Source: Polyodon spathula (lineage: Eukaryota; Chordata; Actinopteri; Acipenseriformes; Polyodontidae). Taken from it: DNA of 64,000 bases. The DNA is taken from the NCBI RefSeq assembly GCF_017654505.1, contig NC_054548.1:31943774-32007773 (forward strand), in the 5' to 3' direction. A model generated the notes under the pieces. It saw nothing but the letters and a program-made list of their open reading frames with translations. It did no database searches and was not told where the DNA came from. This document shows positions 1-11,083 of the stretch, in pieces. Position 1 is the first letter of the stretch. The number at the start of each line of letters is the position of its first letter. Made by a program: the position numbers and the translations under genes.

Positions 1-2317
1 TGTGGGTACAGTAAATCTCATTTTTATGTTATGTACCATATTATAGCATATATTTTTATTGAGCAAACATATTTTGTTGTGCTTTTAGTAAGCTGTTGTG
101 TGTATTATACAAGTTGACAGGTGCTAAAAATGCAGTTGAAAGTTTTGAATGTCATTTTTATAAAGTCCAGCGTTTTATGGTAAACCCCCTCTGCTGTGTG
201 TTATTTCTTACACTAGATTAAATCATGTTTTACTTTGAGTACATTAAATGCCTTAAATGTTTGTTCACTGTTGCTGTTGTATTTATCTATGCATCCCTGT
301 GTGTGGTTGCTGCTGATACGTTCTAAGGACCTGTCACTGTTATGAATAATTAGAGGTTCGGTATTCAAAACTTTTATTCTTGGTATATTCGAATATCTTA
401 TTTGAAATTCTCACCCCTAGACAGTATAGGTCTAACATGCTCATACATACAGTATGTTTAACAAGAAGAAAGTTGTGAGTTTGACTGCACCACCGCACAT
501 ACCTCGGCTTTTCCATAACCCCCACTTCCTGTGTCCTTGGGCACCGGAAAAAAGCATAAAAACGGATGCGCCACTAGAACATGTTAGTATGTGAAATGTA
601 TCCGCCCCAGACCAAATCATCCTATATTTGTCTGGTGGGGGGTTGCTGATTTCGAACCCTGTTTGTATCAGTTATTTTTATACGTGAGCAATATCCAGGA
701 CAGGGTGAGCAGTATGACATGTGTTACGCACACCTGGGTGCGTTGTGAGGCACAGGCTATAGACAAAGTTCCTTCAACCACCCAGAAGCACAGTAAGATA
801 TGTATTCTCGCACACTCTAGAGTAGGTTATTGCGCTTATGAAATGGCTCTGTCTGTTTTATATAAAGAAAACAAAAACATTTAAAACATTGCATAGTTTC
901 TGTACTTTGTCTTTTAGAAGCTTCACATTAGTTGGAAAAAAAAAGTACTAAGTACATTTTAAAAACGAATAATATAAGTGCTTATTTATGTGTTTTATAC
1001 ACGTTGGTAGGTACAGTTGATGTTTGAAATCACTGTTTCCCCAGTACAGTAACCTTTTATTTTTTATTCCTCCAAACATGCTGCCTACGTCTCTTCTCAA
1101 CACAAGTTTAACTTCAAAATCTTCCAGTCGGTGAGGCAGTCATGCAGTCAACCGGAACAAAACTGCTCACTGCATTGTAATACACACTAGTGTCTACAGT
1201 TATTGTAATTTATTTAATTTTGTATACCACATTCTTAAATATGAACATAGGTTAATTTTTTTAATTTAATTATTTTTTTTTTTGTCATAGTGCTCCTTTC
1301 GTTAAGATCCAACACAACCAGTCTCCAATCCGATTTCAGATCCTGCAGTCCACCAGCGAAGCGCTGGTGTGTCCAGGCCTTTAGGGTGCTAAAAGACATG
1401 GTGTAAGCATAGATACACAGTATAAAAATGAATGGGTTAGCTCTGCGTTTTGCTTTCACTTTGAAACTTTTTACTCTTTCTCCTATGCACACTAGCTGTA
1501 GAGTTGGCTCATCAATCCGAGTGGCTCTCGTGGTGACACGTTCTGGGAAAATTGAGATACAACAATATTACATTGAAAGTCTTAGTGTATACAATCTACA
1601 TTAATAACTTTTACCCTTGTCCAGGGTACTACACAAGCTTGCTCTTTAATTCACAACGCTGAAAATCATAAAAAAAATTAACAAAGTTACACCTCTTCTA
1701 AATTTTGGGTCCCTATTAAGGCACATATCTAGGCCCAGGATAGGCATTTTTAGATCCCTGCAAAACCCAGAAATTAATTTGACGGGGGGTGTTGCACCCT
1801 GCACCCATGCTGGGGGAGACCCCCATCCCCCACTTGCCTTCTACTCAGTATTTCTAGCCTCCTACTTTTAAATGAAAACAAAAAGACTGCAATGTAATTC
1901 ACTAAAATATCCAAAGCCACCACTGCTTGGATGATCATAAAAATAATAATTTAAATACAGGGGCAGCTGTAAAAAATAAATAACTAAATAAATAAAATTT
2001 AAAAAAAGCTAAATGACAATGTTGTGCCGAACATGCAAGAAAAAAAATTGCTGCAAAAAATTGAATTGAATTGAAACATATTTGTCCACCTCAGTGATCA
2101 TCATTCCGCACTCTACAGACAGTGCATCTTCTAATGGAAGTGAAAGTCTTTGCAAAGCAACCTGTCAGATAGCTAGTACTACAAAAGATTGATGTTATAA
2201 TAGTGGATACTTTTATATTGCTGTAATGTTTAGATAATCAGGTGCACAAGGATCAGCTAATACATAGCTGAGCAATACTGTAGGAGTTTGGATATCATAT
2301 TTGTTTTGTTAATTTAA
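1..2317. other. upstream pwp2 intron, no gene seen
   Basis: AT-rich intron sequence. No exon homologous to the PWP2 part before exon a is visible. A short stretch at 825-845 (TTATTGCGCTTATGAAATG) resembles one arm end of the palindrome at 29308-29455, which may mean a worn copy of the same element. A C/G-rich spot near 1780-1840 could form a small hairpin. Otherwise nothing is recognised. Confidence 0.6.
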
Positions 2318-2850
2318 ACTATAATAAGATCCAAAATGGAAAATTACCTATATGGTAACAGTATACTGGGAGACAGTCAGAATGGTTTTAGGAAAGGGGA
2401 ATTGTGTCTAACTAACCTGCTTGATTTTTTTGAGGTTGCAACATCAACAATGAATAATTGTAAAGCATATGAGATGGTTTATTTAGATTTCCAGAAAGCT
2501 TTTGACAAAGTCCCGCATAAGATTCTCAAACTGAACACACTAGGGATTCAAGGAAACGCATGTACATGGATTAGGGAGAGGTTAACATGTAGAAAACAGA
2601 AAGTTCTGATTAGACGAGAAACCTGAAAATGGAGCGAGGTAACCAGTGATGTACCACAGGGATCAGTATTAGTCCTCTGCTCATCCTAATCTACTTTTAT
2701 GACTTAGATTATGTTATAGTAAGCAAACTAGTTAATGTTTTAGGTAACACAAATAGTAGGAGTGGCAAACACTGATGCAGCAGCAAAGGTCATTCAAAAT
2801 GATCTAGACAGCATTCAGTACTGGACAGACACATGGCAAATAACAAGTAT
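2318..2850 (+). pseudogene. CR1 LINE fragment, reverse transcriptase region
   Basis: Matches bases 5363-5900 of the better CR1 copy downstream. It opens with MENYLYGNSILGDSQ and includes the RT motif A region YLDFQKAFDKVPH. An open stretch runs from 2336 to 2626, then stops and frameshifts appear. The FADD motif has been lost in a short deletion near 2730-2745. Truncated at both ends; an old dead insert. Confidence 0.9.
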
Positions 2851-2944
2851 CTGATATCAAGTTGTGTGCGTTTCATACTCTGGGCCATGAAAAGTCTTAT
2901 TTTTTTTATTTGCTAAGCTGGCATTGGATTCTGCTGACTCATTG

Positions 2945-3576
2945 TCAATTTTTTGTTTGCGCCACAAGCACAGCTAGTGAATGTGTGGACTGCTTTAAAT
3001 TCTGAGATGAGGTTTCAGCATCAAAGGTGTCAACTACAACTTGAGTGAAGCATGTTTCACCATCAGTAATGCCTGATAATTCATAATTGTCTAAAGCAGC
3101 ATGAGCAGCTGATTTTTTAAACCTCAGTATTTTATCATGGGTACAAACCACCTGAAAACCACCTGTGCATAAAGCACTCTTTAGAATGGTGCATCTTTAT
3201 GCCTAATCCAATCTGTAGGTGTGTGAGACAAGGTGCCAGTAACCATGTTACTCATCAGTAATGTTGGGGGGGTGTCATCAAGTTTTGGTGATAGTGAGCC
3301 AAAAAGTTCCATCAATGTCTTGCTGGTTGCTTGTCGAGCATCATCTTTACTTAGACTTGCCTTGTAGTGCTCTCTCTGTCTTGTGATTGATTTTACCTCG
3401 TGTTTAATCTGCTTGGATACTTTTGCAATAGCAGCACGGCGAACATAATCTCCTTCTGTCCTGCGGTTGGCACCAGATGAAGAGGGTTTTGTGTGGAAGG
3501 CTATAATATTGGCATATCCAGGCGAAAATAGCACAAGGAGGTCTTCATTGAATTGTTCAGTTTCTTGTAGTCTCAT
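2945..3576 (-). pseudogene. broken ORF of an unassigned repetitive protein
   Basis: Two open stretches on the minus strand (3576-3181 and 3151-2945) read as one protein with a frameshift between them. The first begins MRLQETEQFNEDLLVLFSPG and has a basic, helical middle; the second contains SAAHAALDNYELSGITDG and STHSLAVLVAQT. I have the impression of having met similar uncharacterised proteins in fish and invertebrate genomes, probably encoded by a transposon, but cannot name the family. No catalytic motif is visible. The 5' end of any host element is not identified. Confidence 0.45.
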
Positions 3577-3777
3577 AATATAATATTGATGATTTTTTCC
3601 TTTCGGAAAAAAATGGGAAAACTTTAATTCAAAATCAGACCTGTAGTATCGCGATACTCAATGTATTGCGATAATTTCTGTCTTATGCTTATATTCAAAA
3701 TAAATAATTAGCATACAAATCATTTGCAGCAATTATGTAAATAATGTATTGTTTTATCACCAGTCTTCTGCTTTTTT

Positions 3778-4290
3778 TAGCGCCTGTCAAGTGCGTCAGG
3801 TCCAATTTATTTTTACTCACGCTGTTTAAGTGTTTTTTTTCATAGTAAAACCGGTTTAAAAGGCACAACATATCAAATGGCTACTCGGTACTGCATCTCC
3901 AGCCAAGCCCCAGCCCTTGTTCGCTGTATTTCACATACCTCATCATAGCCGTGCATACTGATAAATCCTCTCCTGATCACTCGTTTTATTACCAAACTCC
4001 TCAATAATGCTATCCAAGTCATCATTCTATTACTGTAACATCTCAGAAAGCTCTGCAAATATCTGATTTTCTTTGAGCGCTGGATATGAAAGCAGCCATC
4101 TTCTTATGTCTGTGTTATCTCTGTGGTGCATAGCCTCTGTGGTTTTCGGCTCCTATCGTTCACTTAGCCATTGAGTGGTTTTCTCAGCTTTTTCCGGAGG
4201 AAATAAGAACTGGAGACCTATGGTTGACTTCTTTTTGACTGGAAAGGAAAAATCGTAATGTTGGACCTGGTCCGACATAGGACCGCAAAA
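3778..4290 (+). mobile_element. piggyBac-like MITE, copy 1 (long form)
   Basis: Shares its interior with copies at 35097, 38952, 43562 and 51615. It ends near GTCCGACATAGGACCGCAAA (4271-4290), which corresponds to a CCCTTTGCGGTCC terminal repeat read outward, though the final CCC has mutated. The other terminus is missing. A near-palindrome, GTTGGACCTGGTCCGAC, lies just inside the end. This copy keeps a central part that is deleted in the copy at 38952. No coding capacity. Confidence 0.6.
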
Positions 4291-4539
4291 CACTTTCAGC
4301 ATTTAGACTGCCCACCTTCAACCAGATTGCCGTCGTCATCTGGCTGAAATAGTTCTAGACCAATGTAGCGTCGGAAGGGGGGGGTCATCATATCATTCTG
4401 TGCATGAAAGTAATAGAATTGGAATATACAGAGGGGATCTTAAACCATTCCTTGTGTCTTCTTGGTCTGGTCACAAACTCCCCCACTGACAAAGAATGCT
4501 TTTAAAGTGAGTCTCCAACTAACTGCTAGATAAGTGTTT

Positions 4540-5215
4540 TATCTCTACCTATCATTGAATGAGTCATTTCGGCGCCAGTAGTATTTTGCTGAAGGCAACG
4601 AGAACCAGTCCTTGTTGTAAATCCAGCCAACAGGGGGCGAAATAGCGGACCAATGGAGAACAAGGGGCCGCGTTGGTACGAGAACAACCAATGAAAGACA
4701 CTTCACGTGGACGCAGGCACTGCCCAAAATAACCAGATTAACCAATCACACAGGGTTGAAGAGAGAATCACAAAACCCACTGACTTTCGAAGCGTGAGCA
4801 AGCTTCTGCTGCGTGGTGCTGCTTCCAGTCGAGCTGCTGCTTCCAGACATACGTGCTGACCAAGTGTGCTGTCCGCAAAGGAGGTGTGCACGAGGAGTGT
4901 CCAGCCGCTAGAAGTGGCTTGGAGCTCTGAGGAACGAAATGGAAGCTACACTGGTCTGAAGAAAGTTTCTGGTCATGGGAGCACACATGCTTGAATTCAC
5001 AAAAGGCAAGGAAGAACCAGTGTTCTGAATAATGGCTAAAAATCTTCTTCTGAGAAAGGGCCCTGCCGTCTGTCCTACGAGAGACCAGATCAATAAACGG
5101 GATACTGCATTAATTGGAAAGCGGGTCTTTGTTTCCACCTATCTGCACGAAACGAACTGAAGCAAAGCCATACAGAAGAATTGCCACAAGAACATTTATA
5201 CAAACTATAACTTTT
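4540..5215 (+). other. GC-richer stretch with promoter-like and polyA-like signals (possible solo LTR)
   Basis: Clearly richer in G and C than its surroundings. Three CCAAT boxes lie within about 100 bases (ACCAATGG near 4649, AACCAATGAAAG near 4686, TTAACCAATCAC near 4738), and an AATAAA (5092-5097) follows about 350 bases later. This order resembles U3-R-U5 of an LTR, but I could not define TG...CA ends or a target duplication. Its last 100 bases supply the first 33 codons of the ORF at 5114. It could equally be an unrelated repeat. Confidence 0.35.
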
Positions 5216-6595
5216 CAATTGCAGCAGTCTCTTGACACAGGGGTGGTACCGACAGACTGGAAAATTGCAAACGTAATACCGATCCACAAAAAGGGAAACA
5301 AAACTGAACCAGGTAACTACAGACCAGTAAGCCTGACTTCTATTATATGCAAACTTATGGAAACTATAATAAGATCCAAAATGGAAAATTACCTATATGG
5401 TAACAGGGTACTGGGAGACAGTCAACATGGTTTTAGGAAAGGGAGATCGTGCCTAACTAACTTGCTTGATTTTTTTGAGGATGCAACATCGATAATGGAT
5501 AATTGCAAAGCATATGACATGGTTTATTTAGATTTCCAGAAAGCTTTTGACAAAGTCCCGCACAAAAGATTAATTCTCAAACTGAACGCAGTTGGGATTC
5601 AAGAAAACACATGTACATGGATTAGGGAGTGGTTAACATGTAGAAAACAGAAAGTACTGATTAGAGGAAAAACCTCAGAATGGAGTGTGGTAACCAGCGG
5701 TGTACCACAGGGATCAGTATTAGGTCCTCTGCTATTCCTAATCTACATTAATGATTTAGATTCTGGTATAGTAAGCAAACTTGTTAAATTTGCAGACGAC
5801 ACAAAAGTAGGAGGAGTGGCAAACACTGTTGCAGCAGCAAAGGTCATTCAAAATGATCTAGACAAGATTCAGAACTGGGCAGACACATGGCAAATGACAT
5901 TTAATAGAGAAAAGTGTAAGGTACTGCACGCAGGAAATAAAAATGTACATTATAAATATCATATAGGAGATACTGAAATTGGAGAAGGAATCTATGAAAA
6001 AGACCTAGGAGTTTTTGTTGACTCAGAAATGTCTTCATCTAGACAATGTGGGGAAGCTATAAAAAAGGCTAACAAGATGCTCGGATACATTGTGAAAAGT
6101 GTTGAATTTAAATCAAGGGAAGTAATGTTAAAACTGTACAATGCAGTAGTAAGACCTCATCTTGAATATTGTGTTCAGTTCTGGTCACCTCGTTATAAAA
6201 AAAATATTGCTGCTCTAGAAAGAGTGCAAAGAAGAGCGACCAGAATTATTCCGGGCTTAAAAGGCATGTCATATGCAGACAGGCTAAAAGAATTGAATCT
6301 GTTCAGTCTTGAACAAAGACGACTATGCGGTGACCTAATTCAAGCATTCAAAATTCTAAAAGGTATTGACAGTGTCGACCCAGGGGACTTTTTCAGCCTG
6401 AAAAAAGAAACAAGGACCAGGGGTCACAAATGGAGTTTAGAAAAATGGGCATTCAGAACAGAAAATAGCAGACACTTTTTTACACAGAGAATTGTGAGGG
6501 TCTGGAATCAACTCCCCAGTAATGTTGTTGAAGCTGACACCCTGGGATCCTTCAAGAAGCTGCTTGATGAGATTTTGGGATCAATAAGCTACTAA
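5114..6595 (+). CDS. CR1 LINE reverse transcriptase ORF, 5'-truncated, still open
   Basis: An uninterrupted 493-residue frame. CR1 homology starts at about residue 35 (QSLDTGVVPTDWK) and runs to the end of the protein, ILGSISY. The RT motifs are all present: YLDFQKAFDKVPH (motif A), SGVPQGSVLGPLLFL (motif B) and FADD at 5789-5800 (motif C). The endonuclease and ORF1 are missing because the insert is 5'-truncated, so it is not an autonomous element. The first about 34 residues come from unrelated flanking DNA, and the start Met is arbitrary. Absence of stops over 1.4 kb suggests one of the younger CR1 copies here. Whether it is expressed is unknown. Confidence 0.85.
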   Translation: MESGSLFPPICTKRTEAKPYRRIATRTFIQTITFQLQQSLDTGVVPTDWKIANVIPIHKKGNKTEPGNYRPVSLTSIICKLMETIIRSKMENYLYGNRVLGDSQHGFRKGRSCLTNLLDFFEDATSIMDNCKAYDMVYLDFQKAFDKVPHKRLILKLNAVGIQENTCTWIREWLTCRKQKVLIRGKTSEWSVVTSGVPQGSVLGPLLFLIYINDLDSGIVSKLVKFADDTKVGGVANTVAAAKVIQNDLDKIQNWADTWQMTFNREKCKVLHAGNKNVHYKYHIGDTEIGEGIYEKDLGVFVDSEMSSSRQCGEAIKKANKMLGYIVKSVEFKSREVMLKLYNAVVRPHLEYCVQFWSPRYKKNIAALERVQRRATRIIPGLKGMSYADRLKELNLFSLEQRRLCGDLIQAFKILKGIDSVDPGDFFSLKKETRTRGHKWSLEKWAFRTENSRHFFTQRIVRVWNQLPSNVVEADTLGSFKKLLDEILGSISY

Positions 6596-6656
6596 CAACC
6601 AAACGAGCAAGATGGGCCGAATGGCCTCCTCTCGTTTGTAAACTTTCTTATGTTCT
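5216..6656 (+). mobile_element. CR1 LINE, 3' 1.44 kb
   Basis: 5'-truncated insert ending in the family 3' tail: AAGATGGGCCGAATGGCCTC, then AACTTTCTTATGTTCTTA. The same tail recurs at 15998, 16448, 22246, 42894, 45203 and 51922. The 5' junction lies close to 5216, after TAACTTTTCAATTG. I could not see a convincing target-site duplication. Confidence 0.9.
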
Positions 6657-7095
6657 TATATAAAGAGGTGCTGTAGAACGATCTGGTAGTGGATTTTAAT
6701 ACAATAACTTTTGTTTAAGTAATAGGCATTCTACAAATCCAGACTAATTACTTTCCTTGGATTACAAAATCTCAATCTCTTCGGCCTTGGCAATAGTGCT
6801 TGTAAAGCCCAAGGATAAAATACAAAAATCAGCCAAAACAAGTGCAGTATCTAAAAAAAATACATGAAAAATGTACCGTTTTATAACCACAATAACCCAC
6901 TCCAGGGTGTGCGGTTAAATATGTCTTACTGTATGCCCTGTCATGAATTATTTGTTCTTTGTTTCCAGTGGCATTGTACAAAGGTTGATCATAATGTGTA
7001 GTTTTAACAACTGTGAATGAGATGCTGAATCCCAGTAAGACTATGTACTGTATAAAGTCAATTTAATTAGCTTGTTTTGCTATGCTGTGTTTCAG
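6657..7095. other. intron, nothing recognised
   Basis: AT-rich intron between the CR1 tail and pwp2 exon a. No repeat or RNA gene identified. The last bases supply the pyrimidine tract and AG of the exon a acceptor. Confidence 0.6.
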
Positions 7096-7232
7096 GTCTA
7101 GGTCAGCTGCTTGTTTGGGAGTGGCAGAGTGAGTCTTATGTTCTTAAGCAGCAAGGCCATTTCAACAACATGGTGGCTCTGGCATATTCACCTGATGGGC
7201 AGTACATTGCCACAGGAGGGGACGATGGCAAA
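7096..7232 (+). CDS. pwp2: pwp2 exon a (WD40 repeats)
   Basis: Encodes LVWEWQSESYVLKQQGHF followed by MVALAYSPDGQYIATGGDDG, the end of one WD repeat and the start of the next, nearly identical to the remembered vertebrate PWP2. The acceptor is the AG at 7094-7095 after a short pyrimidine run. The exon starts with the last two bases of a Gly codon, so the preceding exon must end in phase 1. The donor GTAAGT begins at 7233, after a complete Lys codon. No earlier pwp2 exon is visible in bases 1-7095. Confidence 0.93.
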
Positions 7233-7561
7233 GTAAGTATCACCAGTGCCTTGCTTCTGCCGGACTATATAGGATGTCAATATGCACAAGAGCTGGAATA
7301 GACAGATTTAACTGTAAGCATTCTTTTTGGATTTCTTATTGATGAAACCAGTATATATAACCTACCTAAATATGAGACCGAGGTCTACCATGATAAAATG
7401 ATTTTTTTTTCATAATTTGAGCCCATTGGTATTTGTATTCTGCAACTGCTGTGTGGGGAAACAATGAAAAAATACTGCATAAGTAACAAATGCCATTGCA
7501 GTAATGTTTCATTACATCATTATTTCTTGTATATCAACTTTTTATTGTTTCCTTCCCACAG

Positions 7562-7710
7562 GTCAAAGTGTGGAACACAAACAGTGGCTTCTGTTTTGTC
7601 ACTTTTACAGACCACACCAGCAGCGTCACTGCAGTCACCTTTAACTCCACAGGGTTTGTGATTGTGAGCGCATCACTAGATGGCACAGTCAGGGCTTTTG
7701 ATCTTCACAG
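7562..7710 (+). CDS. pwp2: pwp2 exon b (WD40 repeat), GC donor
   Basis: Begins VKVWNTNSGFCFVTFTDH and continues through a repeat ending in a VRAFDLH strand. The acceptor CCCACAG ends at 7561 and the frame is phase 0. The exon ends CAC AG at 7710 and the next exon starts with G, together making Arg, which is the residue expected before YRNFRTF. This places the intron start at 7711, where the bases are GCAAGT and not GT. The donor is therefore of the minor GC-AG type with an otherwise perfect consensus. Confidence 0.93.
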
Positions 7711-8664
7711 GCAAGTCCTTTACCTGCACCCCCTTGCTGTTTTATGCCTTTTCACCAATTCAAACTAAGTTTGTATATGTATGTATTAGAGTTGTAACAA
7801 GTCACCAAAATTAGAACTCGAGTCTTTGACGTGCCAAGCTCGAGTCGAGTCACCAATCTGGCTTGAGTCACTTAGTCATTAGTTTTGACCAGTGTTTAAT
7901 TTGTAATTAATTTGTGTCTGGGGTGCAAACAATGACAATAAAACCATCCTTAAGAACTGCACATTCAAAATCATAATATGTTTATTTGAAGGAGTATTGT
8001 ACGTACTAGTGTTAGATTTGTACATTCACATATTCTACATCATATACAAAGTAGTAGCGGCTACAGGATTTAATTCCTGGCTGGGCCCCAAATTTTTACG
8101 GACGGGCCGTTTATGACTTAATGACGGAAACTTAATGAAGTAATTACCAATATGTGTACTGAGGACACTATACTGTCAGAAATAACACCATATTCTCCAA
8201 GAATGCACACTCTACCAAAACATTTTGACAGTTGGAAATCTGATTTACCACCAACAGGCGTAGCAGCACAAATTCCGTAACGTTAACGAGCTACAAGTCA
8301 CTACCACGCAAAAAGTGTATTCGACTTTCCAGAGTGAGCTTAAATTTAAAAAGCTCTCATACAATGACTAAAAGTGAATGTTATTACTTCCCTTTGAGCT
8401 TTAGAAAAGTGTCAAAGTTATATGGGAACAAAAAGAAAACTGGAATAGAGGCATGAGTTGAGCATAACATACAGTATATCTGCTACATCAGCCAACTGAG
8501 TTGATAAAATTAAATGTAGGTACTTGCATTACTGGCGCATTTGTTGATTTGTCGGTTTGTTTTCTTTTTACAAAATGTGTCGGGCCATAGTTAATGCGCA
8601 AGACACAAATATAGCTACGGTTTACTGCAAAGTTGGCTAAACGTTCTGTATTTAACAGCAACGC

Positions 8665-8799
8665 AAAACTTACCATGATAACCCAGACCCAAAGAAAAAA
8701 CAGCAGCACAAAACTTACCATGATAACCCAGACCCAAAGAAAAAACAGCAGCGCAAAACTTACTATGATAACCTAGACCCAAAGTGACAACAATAATGT
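8665..8799 (+). repeat. three 45-bp tandem units coding a YHDNPD repeat
   Basis: Three direct repeats of 45 bases, the first two nearly identical. In one frame the units read KTYHDNPDPKKKQQH, a 15-residue basic, Tyr-containing repeat. Weaker copies continue to about 8890. Because the period is a multiple of three and the open frame is kept in the first three units, this looks like the repeated N-terminus of the Helitron protein and not noncoding satellite. Confidence 0.7.
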
Positions 8800-8803
8800 T
8801 ACA

Positions 8804-10118
8804 GTGATGACCCAGAGCCAAAAAAAAAACTATGCAAAACAAACATATACCACAGACCCTGGCTTCCAAACAACTACTAAAAAAAACAGTACCATCAGAA
8901 CCCACAGAGAAAGAACACCTCATGCAGGGCAAGTTATGCTGACAACATTTTGCTTGAGAGAGCTAGATAGAAGACAAAGCCACAACATTTACTACAGGGT
9001 CAAACAAATAACTAACACATACAGAAGAGGAGTTGTAAAGCACCGTCTCCAAAAACAACACTACATCACACAACTTGTGAAGAACTTTAAAGACAGGAGT
9101 CCTCCTGCAAAACTCATGACAGCAACATATCTTGTTGAGCTTTCTCTCCAAGTTTCTGTGAAAATGCAAAGAAGCATAGTTCGAGAATTTGTTGCATTAC
9201 GGTGCAAAATACATGCACTACTTACTGAAATAACAGGATATGTGGTCAGCACAAGTCAGCACACATCGAACACTGAAGCTTACTTTTGGGAAGCAATGTA
9301 TGACGCCACAATGTATCATTCATTCCCATTAGTGAAAAAGGACAATGCCAAATTTTCCCTGATGTGCCACAGAAAGATCCCAAAAACAGTACTCAGCCCG
9401 AGGCACTTCCAGACGAAACCACAAGTGAAGAAGGGCAAGCAAAGCAAAAACATAGCTTACACATTTGGCAATGTTATGAGAAGATCTGTCGAATTGACTC
9501 AAACACTGATCTTGATACTTGTGTATTGAACATCCTTCAAAGCATCGTTTCAGCAGACCCAAAATGTGCATGTGCATTTATGGACACATTTAATGAATGT
9601 GCTAACAAAGCCTTTCGTGCATCTAACAAAGCTGGCCATCACATTACCTGCTACATGTCTGGGAGCACTTCTAAGTCATAATTGCAAATATTGCCTGCAA
9701 CAATTTCGCACCAACAAACTGCCACCAAAATGTGTTCTCAATCAAATGGCTGCATGGCCGAACCTTTCACCTGCCCTTGCCTATACAGGAAACACTGAAT
9801 AAACTGCCACCGCTGAACCAAGCCCTTGCAGATGACCTGGAACTCCACATCTTGGTACGCAGTGCACCAACCAAGTCCAAAATTGTTTGGGAGGACATTG
9901 TAAATGTCAATAAAGTCTACAGTGCTTTACAGAAGCTGAAGGAAATCAATCCTTTGTACAAACCCATCATCTTACCACAAAAACCAGCAGACTTGCTTGT
10001 CAATCACAACTTGGACCAATGCAGTTCTGATAATCAAGAAGGTGAGGCTGAAGTCAGTGTGGAAGAAACGAGACAAGAACAACCTCACCCCAGAGAGGCT
10101 TTGCTGCGTAAAGTTTAA
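8804..10118 (+). pseudogene. Helitron polyprotein, N-terminal region
   Basis: Read through three frames: 8804-9529, 9364-9681 and 9732-10118. Recognisable parts are a C-x2-C pair (CKYC, near 9681-9692) followed by LRTNKLP-like sequence, and then SAPTKSKIVWEDIVNVNKVY and LQKLKEINPLYKPI, which precede the Rep domain in related animal Helitrons (DUF6570-type region). Function of this region is not established. At least two frameshifts and a stop near 9680 break it. Confidence 0.65.
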
Positions 10119-10169
10119 CCAGTGGCAGAGGCTGTTTTTACCACAATTACACAATCCATCCCCTAAACA

Positions 10170-10994
10170 GTGAAAGTAAGTATACTACAGCCACAGCTCT
10201 TTACCAGATGCTTCACATACAATATGACACTCTGGGAGACTGGGGGCGAAAAAAAAATGGACTTAGTGTGTTTCCCAGACTTGCACACTCATGAAATCCA
10301 TGGAATACATGCAGAAAGGACACCCCGTTTTTATCCAACCCATTTTGTCAAGGCTCGCCTTCAGTCACGCCATGCTCAATTTAGGCTGAATCAGCAATAC
10401 ATTTTTCACCTGTACCATCAGGCCAACCTTCGACATATTAATGGGGACGTTTTCCATAAGTTGAAGGTGCACCGTCCCTGGGAACGTATAACAGTAACAG
10501 ACTGGTTGCAACAGGTGTCCAATGATGCCGTTGTGTCTGATCTTACCACCATGTTCTCCCGTTTAAGGAACACTCCACAGTATTGCCTTAAATGAAGAAG
10601 TGATGTGGATGCTAGAGCATACGGACTAGCAATATGGTTTCTCACATTGAGCCCTGCAGAATGGACCTGGACTGACCTGGGAAAATACTTCAAAGAGGTG
10701 AATGGACCGCAGTTCAAAAGCTTACCCATAAGTGAACTTGTTGCACAAGATCCTGTTAGAGCATCCAAATTCATAAATGACGAGCTTCATGCATTCATGG
10801 GTTTCATCACATCTGCAAATGGCCCTCTGGGGAAACTTACATATTCTTTCTGGCGCAGAGAGTACCAGGGCCGTGGCATGCAACCTTTCCACATGTTTCT
10901 TTGGGTGGAAGGTGTGTTATTTGAATTTCGCCCAAGCCACAGATCACACAGTTCATTCACCAACATGTCACCTGCACCATTCCAAGTGACCTGA
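10170..10994 (+). pseudogene. Helitron Rep domain (Helitron_like_N)
   Basis: Contains CFPDLHTHEIHGIHAE, the typical FVKARLQSRHAQFRLNQQY, then WFLTLSPAEWTWTDL and RREYQGRGMQPFHMFLWV. The last is the HUH motif region, where the family has two histidines in a (P/Q)H-x-H arrangement. Only the second His survives here, the first position being Pro. A stop near 10595 separates two frames. The Rep nuclease cuts and joins DNA through a tyrosine during rolling-circle transposition; this copy is inactive. Confidence 0.85.
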
Positions 10995-11083
10995 TAGCAC
11001 CTATAGTCCGAGACCGTGTCTCGAAATGGCAGCAACATAAATGCAACAAGTACTGTCTGCGGTCAAAGAAATTCAAGAAAAGC

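Noticed and set aside
4545..5287. Overlapping minus-strand frames of 62-76 codons
   Set aside because: Several frames overlap with none preferred, and the region is better explained as LTR-like or regulatory DNA.
8665..8799. Short direct repeats, considered as a CRISPR array
   Set aside because: The units are contiguous with no spacers, code for protein, and lie in a vertebrate genome.
8615..8932. Minus-strand 105-codon frame with a GLGYHGKFC repeat
   Set aside because: Antisense of the in-frame YHDNPD repeat of the Helitron; the + strand reading fits its neighbours.
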